A DNA stretch of 64,000 nt from CAWIVJ01 sp963839525 (GTDB taxonomy: Bacteria; Cyanobacteriota; Vampirovibrionia; Gastranaerophilales; Gastranaerophilaceae): assembly GCA_963839525.1 (NCBI GenBank), contig CAWIVJ010000007.1:1-64000 (forward strand), read 5' to 3'. Under the pieces are notes generated by a model, which had not been told where the DNA came from, made no database searches, and saw only the letters and a program-made list of their open reading frames with translations. This document shows positions 44,061-53,046 of the stretch, piece by piece. A program made the position numbers and the translations under genes. Positions within the stretch are counted from its first letter, which is position 1; the number at the start of each line of letters is the position of its first letter.

Positions 44061-44873
44061 TTATTTTTTTCCGTCAGTGTATATCATTTGGCGTCGTCTT
44101 CTGAGCTTTCTTATTTTACTCCTGTAATCTTTATCTAAAAGTTCACCAATTGAAGAATATAGTTTTAAAAGAGAAAACTGAATATTGTCTGAGTTCAAAT
44201 TAATCATATCATTTGCCATTTCATCGTTTGACATAGCAAGTCTTGTCATATCTTTAAAACCGTTAGCTGCGATTTTTAGGGCTAATGAATTGCCTTGTGC
44301 GGTTTTAAAAAGAGCTTGAGCTATTAGCATTGGCATATGTGAAATTAATGCTACAGCTTTATCATGATCTTTCGGTTTTGATAAAATAGGAGTAGCTCCT
44401 AAAACTTTAATTACATCTGTAAGTTGCTTGATATCATTATTCTTTGTCCCTTTTAAAGGAGTTAAAACCCATTTTGCATTTTGAAAAAGTGCTTCAAAGG
44501 AATTATCAAAACCGGTAAATTCAGTTCCGGCCATTGGATGTGACGGAATAAATTTATAAGAGCGTTTTTTATTGCACAAAAAACGTTTCAGACTGCAAAC
44601 ATCCGTCACTATTGTATTTGGAGATAAAATGCTTTCCAATTTATCTAAAATTTCAATAGTTTTGTTCATTGGAGTGCAGACAAAAATAATATCGCAACAT
44701 TTTAAAGGCAGTAATGATTTTGAAGCATTTTTAGTATATTTTTTAGCTTTTTTAATTGTTTTAATTGAACTTGAAGCTGCATATACATTGCATTTTAGCG
44801 CACAGAGCCCTTTAAATATAGAGCCTCCTATTAACCCCAATCCAATGACGCCTATTTTTAGATTCCGATCCAT
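44061..44873 (-). CDS. tyrA: Prephenate dehydrogenase
   Basis: 270 residues. NAD-binding Rossmann start IGVIGLGLIGGSIFKGL, CDIIFVCTPMNKTIEIL, VTDVCSLKR, FIPSHPMAGTEFTGF (substrate-binding H and G motif), and a helical C-terminal domain with HMPMLIAQALF and AANGFKDMTRLA. It makes 4-hydroxyphenylpyruvate for tyrosine (arogenate is an alternative substrate). It has no ACT domain. Promoter: TTGTAC, 17-base spacer, TAGAAT, then 6 bases to ATG, which predicts a leaderless mRNA. Confidence 0.9.
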   Translation of the reverse strand: MDRNLKIGVIGLGLIGGSIFKGLCALKCNVYAASSSIKTIKKAKKYTKNASKSLLPLKCCDIIFVCTPMNKTIEILDKLESILSPNTIVTDVCSLKRFLCNKKRSYKFIPSHPMAGTEFTGFDNSFEALFQNAKWVLTPLKGTKNNDIKQLTDVIKVLGATPILSKPKDHDKAVALISHMPMLIAQALFKTAQGNSLALKIAANGFKDMTRLAMSNDEMANDMINLNSDNIQFSLLKLYSSIGELLDKDYRSKIRKLRRRRQMIYTDGKK

Positions 44874-44879
44874 TTATTG

Positions 44880-44909
44880 ATTCTAACACACATTTTTTTG
44901 TTGTACAAT
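44880..44909. promoter_or_regulatory. Overlapping divergent promoters of tyrA and dxr
   Basis: Minus strand: -35 TTGTAC at 44908-44903, 17-base spacer, -10 TAGAAT at 44885-44880, ATG 6 bases further. Plus strand: -10 TACAAT at 44904-44909, ATG at 44916 after 6 bases; its -35 is weak. The TTGTACAAT palindrome serves both as tyrA -35 and dxr -10, so polymerase cannot occupy both at once. Confidence 0.6.
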
Positions 44910-44915
44910 TCTTTT

Positions 44916-46073
44916 ATGGAAAAGAAACAAATAAGCATAATCGGTTCAACAGGTTCAATAGGGACTCAGACTCTTGAAGTTATAGAAAGAATACAAAATA
45001 AATTTGAGATTTTAGCGCTTTCCGGCGGCGACAACGTCGAATTGTTAAAAAAACAAATAAAAAAGTTTTCTCCAAAGTCTGTTTGTGTAAAATCATACAG
45101 TTCAAAAATTGAATTAGAAAAAGAATTTTCTAACATTAAATTTCTTTTTGGAGATGAAGGTTTAGAAGAAATTTGTTCTAATAAAAAAAATGATTTAATT
45201 GTAGTTGCTGTTTCCGGAAAAATAGGATTAAAGCCTACATTAACAGCTATAAAAAATAAAATTAATATTGCCCTTGCTAACAAAGAGACTCTTGTTATGG
45301 CAGGTGATATTGTAATGAAAGAGGCAAAAGATAATGGTGTTAGTATTTTGCCGGTTGATAGCGAACACAGTGCAATTTTCCAGTGCTTAAAAGGTGTTGT
45401 TGAAGATGTTTCTAGGGTAAAAAAGCTTATAATAACAGCTTCAGGCGGACCTTTTTTGAATAAAAACATTGAGCAAATCAAAAATGCAACAGTGGAGCAA
45501 ACCCTCGCACACCCTAAATGGAATATGGGTAAAAAAATTACAGTAGACAGCGCAACTTTAATGAATAAAGGGCTTGAAGTAATTGAAGCACATCATTTAT
45601 TTGGAGTCCCTTATGATAATATTGATGTTATAATTCACCCTCAAAGTCTTGTTCACTCGGCAATTGAATATATTGACGGAAGTGTTATTGCGCAAATCGG
45701 ATTACCAAGTATGCACATCCCGATTCAATACGCTTTGACTTACCCTGAAAGAGTTGAAGGGATTAAATCAAAAAGTTTCAGTTTTTTAGAGGCAAAAAGG
45801 TTTGATTTTGGGGAGCCTGATTTAGAAAAATTCCCTTGTTTAAAATTGGCTTACGAAGCCGGCAAAAAAGGCGGCAGCGCTCCTATTTGTCTTAATGCAG
45901 CAAACGAAGAAGCTGTTTTTGCCTTCCTAAGAGGTGAAATTAAACTGTTTAAGATTCCTGAAATAGTTGAAAAAATGCTTTCTGAGCACAATTTAATTAA
46001 AAATCCTTCGATCGAAGAAATTTTTGAAATTGATAATGAAATACGCTTAAAAACTAAGAAGATTCTTTATTAA
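44916..46073 (+). CDS. dxr: 1-deoxy-D-xylulose 5-phosphate reductoisomerase
   Basis: 385 residues from ATG 44916; the in-frame start at 44877 is ahead of the -10 box. NADPH motif IIGSTGSIGTQTLEVI, ALANKETLVMAG, VDSEHSAIFQCL (metal-binding D and E), TASGGPFL, HPKWNMGKKITVDSATLMNKGLE, HPQSLVHSAIEY. It catalyses the first committed MEP step towards isopentenyl diphosphate. No ribosome site is visible, matching the proposed leaderless start. Confidence 0.95.
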   Translation: MEKKQISIIGSTGSIGTQTLEVIERIQNKFEILALSGGDNVELLKKQIKKFSPKSVCVKSYSSKIELEKEFSNIKFLFGDEGLEEICSNKKNDLIVVAVSGKIGLKPTLTAIKNKINIALANKETLVMAGDIVMKEAKDNGVSILPVDSEHSAIFQCLKGVVEDVSRVKKLIITASGGPFLNKNIEQIKNATVEQTLAHPKWNMGKKITVDSATLMNKGLEVIEAHHLFGVPYDNIDVIIHPQSLVHSAIEYIDGSVIAQIGLPSMHIPIQYALTYPERVEGIKSKSFSFLEAKRFDFGEPDLEKFPCLKLAYEAGKKGGSAPICLNAANEEAVFAFLRGEIKLFKIPEIVEKMLSEHNLIKNPSIEEIFEIDNEIRLKTKKILY

Positions 46074-46101
46074 TGTAACGATTTTTTAATTAATTCTACT
46101 T

Positions 46102-46482
46102 TTACATTAATATAGTATTCCCTGCATCTTTAAATACCTTGATAGCCTTTTCAAAATCTATTTCCTTTATACAAATGTAATCTGTATTAAAAGTTGATAT
46201 TACAAAAATACTTATGTTATTATCTGCTAAAAGCGTACTTATTTCAGAAATAACTCCTACAAGTGAAAAACCTAAAATTGCATCAATTTTTATAATTTTC
46301 CAATTCCCTTCACACTTTACATCAGAAGGAATATTTTCTTGAATACATAAGATAGAAAGTTCATCATCCGTTCTTGTAATTGAGTGAAATTTTGACTGAT
46401 TAACCCACAACGGAATATAGCTTTCTTTTTCAAAAGAACAAATTGCATATATTCCGTTTAAAACTTTTAATCTGTAATGCAT
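46102..46482 (-). CDS. ACT-domain protein (CASTOR-like fold)
   Basis: 126 residues, GAGG upstream. Two ACT-like halves: LNGIYAICSFEK ... SITRTDDELSILC and KIIKIDAILGFSLVGVISEIS ... TFNTDYICIKEIDFEKAIKVF, the typical small ACT_7 proteins that bind amino acids or similar ligands. It starts 13 bases after glgA, so it shares that transcript. The ligand is unknown. Confidence 0.75.
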   Translation of the reverse strand: MHYRLKVLNGIYAICSFEKESYIPLWVNQSKFHSITRTDDELSILCIQENIPSDVKCEGNWKIIKIDAILGFSLVGVISEISTLLADNNISIFVISTFNTDYICIKEIDFEKAIKVFKDAGNTILM

Positions 46483-46494
46483 TCAAATTAAACC

Positions 46495-47943
46495 TCATAA
46501 AGTATTTATAAGTTCTTTATAAACATCCATATAGTGTTTTGCGCTGGTTTTCCAGCTGTTATCTACATTCATAGCGTTTTTTACAAGTTTTTCCCATTCT
46601 TTTTTGTCTTTATAAACATGCAAGGCGTATTTTATACCATTCAGCATATTATCAGCATCGTAATCCCAGAATTTAAACCCGTTTGCTTTTGGGTAAGGAT
46701 GACCTATAACTGTATCTTCCAGCCCTCCCGTGACTCTTACTATAGGCAGAGTTCCGTAACGCATTGCTATCATTTGACTGAGACCGCATGGTTCAAATTT
46801 ACTGGGCATTAAAAACATATCGCTTCCTGCATAAATTTGGTTAGCAAGTTCGTGAGAAAATTTCATATAGGCCCTTATGTTATCTGTAGTTCTTGAAAGC
46901 CAGTTAAAATGATCTTCAAGCCACATGTTTCCTGTTCCTAAAATCAATAAATCTGCATCAAGGGCTTTAAGTTTATCATCAATACCCCAAAAAAGATCAA
47001 ACCCTTTTTGATCGGTTAATCTTGAAACCATGCCAATAAGAGGACGATTTTTTTTGTATTTCAATCCGAACTTTTTATATAAATCTTTTTTACATTCAAT
47101 TTTTCCTGATAAATCTTTTTTATCAAAATTTTTGGAGATATGTTTATCTGTTTTCGGGTTAAATTCTTTTATGTCAATACCGTTGAGGATCCCCAAAAGT
47201 TTATGTGAGTTATCTCTTAGCGTACAGTCTATATTTTGACCTCCTTCGGGAGTTTGAATTTCTTTTGCGTATGTTGGAGAAACGGTTATAACTTTATCTG
47301 AATAATTTATTCCGCCTCTCATCCAATTTACGTGACCAAAAAGTTCTACGCCACAGGAATACATAACTTCATGTTTAGGAATTTGTGCAAAATCAAGCAC
47401 ATCGTCATAAAACATTCCCTGATGGAATAAATTATGAATAGAAAAAACGGTTTTTGTATTTTTGAAAAATTCATTATCTTTATAGGTTGTTTTTAAATAT
47501 ACCGGCAGCATTCCTGTGTGCCAGTCATTTGCATGAACTATGTCCGGTTTAAAATTTAGTAGTTGAGTATATTCTAGAATTGCTCTTGAAAAGGCAATAA
47601 AACGTTAATGGTTATACCTTTCATCAATATTGAAAGGGTAAACCATATCAAAGCAACCGAAATATTTAGGATTATCTATGAAAAAAACATTTATATTTGT
47701 TCCGGGAAGTTTAGCCATGTATAATTCAAAAAAGTTTTCGCTCCAACCGAAAGCAATTTTTAGTCGGGAATGTTCTAAAAGTTTTAACCCGTATTTTGCT
47801 TTGTCAATGCATCCGTAAAGAGGGGTAAATATTGCTACTTCAGCATCTTTCTCCAGATATTTAGGTAAACTTCCTACTACGTCCGCTAAGCCCCCGACTT
47901 TTGAAAAAGGTTTTATTTCGGCTGATGCAAATAAAATTTTCAC
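46495..47943 (-). pseudogene. glgA: Glycogen (starch) synthase, interrupted by one in-frame stop
   Basis: Start GTG at 47943 behind AGGAG. Residues 1-112 hold KILFASAEIKPFSKVGGLADVVGSLPKYL (ADP-glucose site KxGGL) and continue to ERYNH, then TAA at 47605-47607. The same frame goes on at once as RFIAFSRAILEY, DIVHANDWHTG, MVSRLTDQKGFDL, then EPCGLSQMIAMRYGTLPIVR. Total length (482 codons) equals a normal GlgA, and no frame change occurs. A second product could start at 47511 (MLPVYLKT), but it would lack the N-terminal Rossmann domain. It is followed by an ACT gene and preceded by the pseudo-cyclase gene, whose stop overlaps its start (TTGTGA). Confidence 0.88.
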
Positions 47944-50900
47944 AATATTTCTCCTACTTTAAAATTTAGTCCGTATTTTTCTTTTATAAATTTAGCATTA
48001 TTCAAACATGATTCAGCTGATTTTTTATTATTTTTGGCAATTAATATTTTTGACATGATTATTCTGAGCAAGAATAATAAAAAATCACCGGAATTATTAT
48101 CTTTTTCTAATTGAATAATAGCATTGTTTGCGATTCCAAAAGCTATATCAATATCACCTTGTTCAAATTTTAACACAGATATAAAATACCAATCAAGGTA
48201 CGTAACTATTTTTAATCCGTTATTAGTACTTGTTTCAAGAACATTATAATAAATAGATGCTGCTTTTTCATAGTTATTAAGCATAAAGTAGGAATATCCG
48301 ATTAGTAAATCACAAATAAGTTCAATTTGTGATAGTTTATTTAATTTTGCATTTATTTTTGCTTGATAAATATTATCTGCAAATTTTTTGTAGTCGTGTA
48401 AATTGTTACTGAATGCTTTTATAATATTTATAATGATTTTAGAGAATTTATCATTATCAAATTCAATGCTGGAAGGTAATTCAGCTTTTGTTCCTTTAAT
48501 AATGTTTTCAAAAATTAAGAATAAACTAAAATCTTTTGGACAATACCCTGTTTTTATTTTGATTTTTTCAATAAAATCTTGTAAATTGCCTTGAAGTAAA
48601 AGGATTTTAGAAATGGCGACAAAATTCATTGTATCAAGTATCGAATCTTTGAATTGTTTTAAGGATAAATTTGTAGGTTTTAAGTTTTGAATATTTTCAG
48701 GTGTTAATACCTGAAAAATTTCTTCTCCTGATTCCACACAATTTTTAAGATCTCCGATACTGAAAAGAATTTCTATTTTAATTAGCGAAATTAAGAAAAA
48801 AGCAGTATTAAAATTTTCGGAGTTTGGATTGATCGATGCATTTGGAAATTTTGAGAGAATTTTATGAACAAGTTCAAGAGCATCAGAATAATTTCCTCCT
48901 ATTAAACAACCTTGAAGCATTTTATTACACAGATTTATAATTTTTTTATCATCGGTTGTTTTTTCTAAATTAGTTAAAATAGTTTTAGATATATTATGAA
49001 TTTCGTTTGGAGTATATTTGTAAAGAAGGTTAGAAATATTTTCATAAACTTCCATTTTGTATTCTTCAATTGTTTTCTGAGAATTTTCATTGATATGATT
49101 ATCAAGTAATTTTAAAAATTCAATACTGCAATTTAAGTATGCACTAAAATCACCCATTGATGCGTTTAATCGTGACAAATTTTCCCAGATGATAAATTCT
49201 TGTTTTCCTTGTTCAAGAATTTTATATAGGAAGGCTTCTGAAGGATGACTGATTTTTTCAGAGAAAACTTTTTGTAAAATTTCTTTTGCCAGAATTTTTT
49301 TTACATCTAAAGAAATATTTGAAAGTAAAACTTCTTTGTATAAATTATAATTTTGTATGTAAATAGTGTTTTTGTAAACATAGATATAATTTTTTCTACT
49401 TAATTCTTTAAGGGTTTTTATTTCTTCCGGTATTTGTAAGAGTTTTATTGTGAATAAATCTATCATTGGACCGATTAACAGGAGCATGCAAAACATTTCA
49501 TATGCCGCTTTATTTTTTGATAAATGTTCAAGTCTTTTTGCGATTAATTCTTCCAGTGTAACAGGGAGTAAAATATTCTCAGAACTTTCAATGTTAAAAA
49601 CACCTTCTTTTAAAGATAAAATATCCTTTTCTAATAAGTACTCCAGAGCGTTTTTAAAATATAAATTGCTTCCCTTAGTATTTTGAGCGATTTTTTTAAT
49701 GTAATAACTTTCCAGAATGTTCTCATATTTTTTTATATTTTTCTCTGCAAATTCTCTAAAAGAAGTTGGTTTTAGGTTTATTTCAGTATAATTTGGATTA
49801 GATAAGAGGAAATGAGATTTTTTATGTAATGAAAAATCCTTATCCGCTAAAATTAAATAACTTACATCAAATTCATTAAATTTTTCAAAAATCATTTGTA
49901 AAACTTCGTAAGACGTTTCATCTATCTTTTCGAAGTTTTCAATGTAAATTAAGGATTTTGACATTGAAGCAAAAATATTATAAAAAATATCAAAAAGAGA
50001 ATACCTCATATCTTCAGGATGAGGAAAGGATCTTTCTGTTAAGTTTATTAAATCCTTAAGAAATCCTGATTCATCAATTTCTTTAAAAATTTCAAAATTA
50101 TTATTTGCAAAATTTTTAGGACTTTGAGAAAAATTGTATATGCTTGAAATTAATTCATGGAAAAAGCCGTAAGGTTTATATTTCATGGTATCATAACAGG
50201 TTACCCTAAATATATTCTTGAACAAGCTTGCATTTTCCAATTGATTTAATAATTCGGATGTTTGTGGAAAGAATTCTTTTTTACTTTTTACGGATAAAAT
50301 CTCTTTTCGATTCCTTTTTAGCCGTTCTAAAATGTTAGGAATTAAATCAATTGATTTCGAGTTTGCAAATTTACATTTGAGTTCGTTAAAATGTATTGAA
50401 TCGATGTTATATAATTTTGTTTCGGTTTCATATTCTTCAATATTTCTTCTTCAAATAAGCTTAGTTTTTCAAACTTTTTAGCTTCACTTTCTTCATCTTC
50501 TTTTTGTTTCGGAATTTTTATATATTTTTTAAGATTAAGTTCAAAAAACATTACCATTTCATTTTTAACAAATACTGAATTTAGCGGAGATAAGTCAAAA
50601 TTTTCGCAAACTTGTTCATAGATTGAAGAATCCGTTATAACTTGCAAGTAGCTGATGAGTTTTAAATTTTTTTTATGTGCATAAATTAATTTTATATCGA
50701 ATCCTGATTTGTATTGGTCGGGTTTTGAATAAATATCGCGTTTTAAGACCGCAATATTAGAATGTAAGGCGACATTTTTAAGTTTGTCTAATTTAAAGTT
50801 CAAATCAGTAATAAGATTTTGGATTTCTATTGCAGCTCGAATAGTATTATTGGCAGATTCTTTGAAAGAATTGTCTTTATTGAATCTTATTATATAAATA

Positions 50901-51307
50901 TCTTCAATTATTTCTCTTGTTATTCCGATGGAGCCTGTATAATTTGATATCAATCTATCCAAATTTCCTTTGAATTTATCAGTTAATTTTGTAGAACCCA
51001 GAGCATTTTTTATCTCAGCTAAATTTGGAAATTCTATTGTTAAACAAGCAAAGTCATCCAAATTTGAAGAACTTATTGCAGCACTCGTATAAGTGCTAAA
51101 ACCGCACTTAGAACATTTTTCATTGATTGTTTGGTTTATTTTTCCGCATTTATGACATTTTGATATAATTATAAAACCGCATTTTTTACAGGTATTTGTT
51201 TTGTTTATAGTTTTACATTTTGGGCAAACTAATTTTAGTACTTTTTTGCAATTAGGACAAGCAAGCATGTCTTCGGTGATATCAAAACTGCATTTTGGAC
51301 ATTTCAT
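47940..51307 (-). pseudogene. Zinc-ribbon / class III cyclase-like / NTPase-like / TPR protein, broken by one frameshift
   Basis: First part (start MKCPKC at 51307, to 50342): four CxxC zinc-ribbon repeats, then at about 90-280 a degenerate class III nucleotidyl-cyclase domain (CLTIEFPNLAEIKNAL, with no metal-binding FADLVGFT). The second frame continues, with KFANSKSIDLIPNILERLKR, an NTPase-like segment (FRVTCYDTMKYKPYGFFHEL and Walker-B-like LIYIENFEKID but no P-loop GxxxxGK), and a long TPR-like helical end to 47940. One A missing from the run near 50443-50445 explains the change. The intact length would be about 1120 residues. This is the order of adenylate-cyclase/STAND proteins but with neither catalytic site intact. 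The stop overlaps the glgA start. Confidence 0.7.
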
Positions 51308-51422
51308 TTTAAAATAATATAATAAATTTGAAAAAATCAAATCATATAGCAAGTGTAATGTAATTTTTTAGATAAAGACAGGTTTTTGTGCTATCATAGA
51401 TATAGAAAACGGAGGTTTTTAC

Positions 51423-52325
51423 ATGCCTTTTTTAAATATTTTATTTGATCCTGCTATTTTGATTGTTTTAATAACTTTTTTTGGAATAACTTTCTATTAT
51501 GTAAAGAAAATCAGATTAATCAATAAAGAATTACTGACTTTACTTAAATTTCTAAAAGGATTTAAAAAATCTGACCTGATTTTTAGATTTAAAGAACTCG
51601 ATGATGGTATGACATCAATTCCTTATGTTGAAAATTATTGGGCGGAATTTAAAAATACGTTAATGTTTTCAGAAAGTGTTTCGCTTAAAAATGAAAAGGA
51701 TGATTTAGTTTTTCAAAATATTTCTCAATCTGTTACTAATATTCAATCAACAATCGAACCGTCTTGCTTTTTCAATGAAGAAACTCTGGTTACATCAAAA
51801 TTAAACTACAAATTTATTCAGACAACTCCGACAATACTGACGGGGTTGGGTCCCTTATTTACTTTTTTGAATATAGGCATTGCTTTTTCAAAAGTAAATT
51901 TTTCTAACCAAGAAAATACTATTAATTCTGTTTCTTCACTTATGTCTAGCATGCAAGTTGCTGCAATCGTTTCAGTACTTGCAGTAAGCGCCTCTTTAGT
52001 TTTTCTGATGATAGAAAGAATTTTATTTAATAATATGTGCAAAATCCCTTTGCATAATATACAAGAACTTTTGAGCAAGCTTTTTGAAAATATTTCTTCA
52101 GAAAAATTTTTAATAGAGCTGCTAAAAGAAACAAAAATTCAAAATAATAATACAAAAAATCTTTTATCTGTTATGCCAAATCAATTTAAAGATGCTCTGG
52201 ATAAGAGTTTAACGACAATTTTAGTTCCTTACCTTGAGAACTTATCTTTTGGATTAAATAAATTGCAGGAAAAAGCTATTTTGAAGAATAAAAAAAATAC
52301 AGATATTGTAGACGATTTATTTTAA
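51423..52325 (+). CDS. ZorA/MotA/TolQ-like membrane channel protein
   Basis: 300 residues, ribosome site GGAGG. Three membrane helices: about 7-26 (PAILIVLITFFGITFYYV), about 137-157 (TPTILTGLGPLFTFLNIGIAF) and about 178-200 (MQVAAIVSVLAVSASLVFLMI). The last two match the ExbB/MotA proton-channel core; the order and the long cytoplasmic middle and tail resemble ZorA of Zorya systems. No flagellar genes are near. Its partner is the following gene; together they probably form a proton-driven channel in the inner membrane. Divergent from the pseudo-cyclase gene with 115 bases between. Confidence 0.72.
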   Translation: MPFLNILFDPAILIVLITFFGITFYYVKKIRLINKELLTLLKFLKGFKKSDLIFRFKELDDGMTSIPYVENYWAEFKNTLMFSESVSLKNEKDDLVFQNISQSVTNIQSTIEPSCFFNEETLVTSKLNYKFIQTTPTILTGLGPLFTFLNIGIAFSKVNFSNQENTINSVSSLMSSMQVAAIVSVLAVSASLVFLMIERILFNNMCKIPLHNIQELLSKLFENISSEKFLIELLKETKIQNNNTKNLLSVMPNQFKDALDKSLTTILVPYLENLSFGLNKLQEKAILKNKKNTDIVDDLF

Positions 52326-52350
52326 GTAATGAACAATAATCAGGAAATAA

Positions 52351-53043
52351 ATGTTAAGAAAAAATTTTAAAAAGTCAAATGCAGAAGAAGAAAATGTGTT
52401 TTGGGTTACTATGACAGACCTTTTGCTTGGCTTAACAATGGTATTTATGACATTATTTGTTCTTACAATGACTGGCTTTACCCAACAAAAAATGCAGCAG
52501 CAGCAAACTCAAAGTAAAATTGCAAAACAGTTAATTGCGAAGATGAAAAAACAAAACATTAATGCTTCAATTGATAAAATAACAGGACAAGTTAAAATTT
52601 CAGACCTTGAACTGTTTGAAGTTAATAGCTATAAGCTTTCAAAAAAAGGAAAAAAATACCTTGACAAATTTATTCCGGTTTATGTTGATACTATTTTTTC
52701 TAACCCTAAATTAGCGGATAAAATTTTAAATATTTCAATCCAAGGTCATACAGATTCTCAAATGTTTAAAAATATATCTTCAAAAGAGGAGCAATTCACA
52801 AAAAATATGGAATTAAGTTTAAAAAGAGCAAATGCAGTAGAAGAATACCTTTTTAAAACACAATATGATAAAAAATATACAGGTAAATTGACAAAAACTA
52901 TTCTGGTGGAGGGCAAAAGTTATACAAATCCTGTAATAATTAACGGGAAAGAAGATTATAACAAAAGCCGCAGAGTTGAATTAAAGCTAATAGTAAAAGA
53001 TTCAAATATTCAGGAATTTTTGAATCTTGGTAATAATTCTTAA
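52351..53043 (+). CDS. ZorB/MotB-like protein with OmpA domain
   Basis: 230 residues, AGGAAA upstream. One membrane helix with the proton-carrying aspartate (FWVTMTDLLLGLTMVFMTLF, Asp23), then a coiled stretch rich in Gln, then an OmpA-like peptidoglycan-binding domain (LELFEVNSYKLSKKGKKYL, NISIQGHTDSQ, LSLKRANAVEEYL, NKSRRVEL). The order resembles MotB and ZorB. It follows the ZorA-like gene by 25 bases. In known Zorya systems ZorC, ZorD or ZorE effectors follow, but here the next gene is on the opposite strand and is a GGDEF protein. Confidence 0.75.
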   Translation: MLRKNFKKSNAEEENVFWVTMTDLLLGLTMVFMTLFVLTMTGFTQQKMQQQQTQSKIAKQLIAKMKKQNINASIDKITGQVKISDLELFEVNSYKLSKKGKKYLDKFIPVYVDTIFSNPKLADKILNISIQGHTDSQMFKNISSKEEQFTKNMELSLKRANAVEEYLFKTQYDKKYTGKLTKTILVEGKSYTNPVIINGKEDYNKSRRVELKLIVKDSNIQEFLNLGNNS

Positions 53044-53046
53044 GTT

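Noticed and set aside
44966..45481. 171-residue minus-strand frame within dxr
   Set aside because: Shadow of the strongly conserved dxr coding sequence.
47605..47607. Programmed stop-codon readthrough or recoding in glgA
   Set aside because: No recoding signal or conserved context is visible; a mutation or base error is simpler.
51423..53043. Complete Zorya defence system
   Set aside because: Only ZorA/ZorB-like genes are present; neighbouring genes are not ZorC, ZorD or ZorE.
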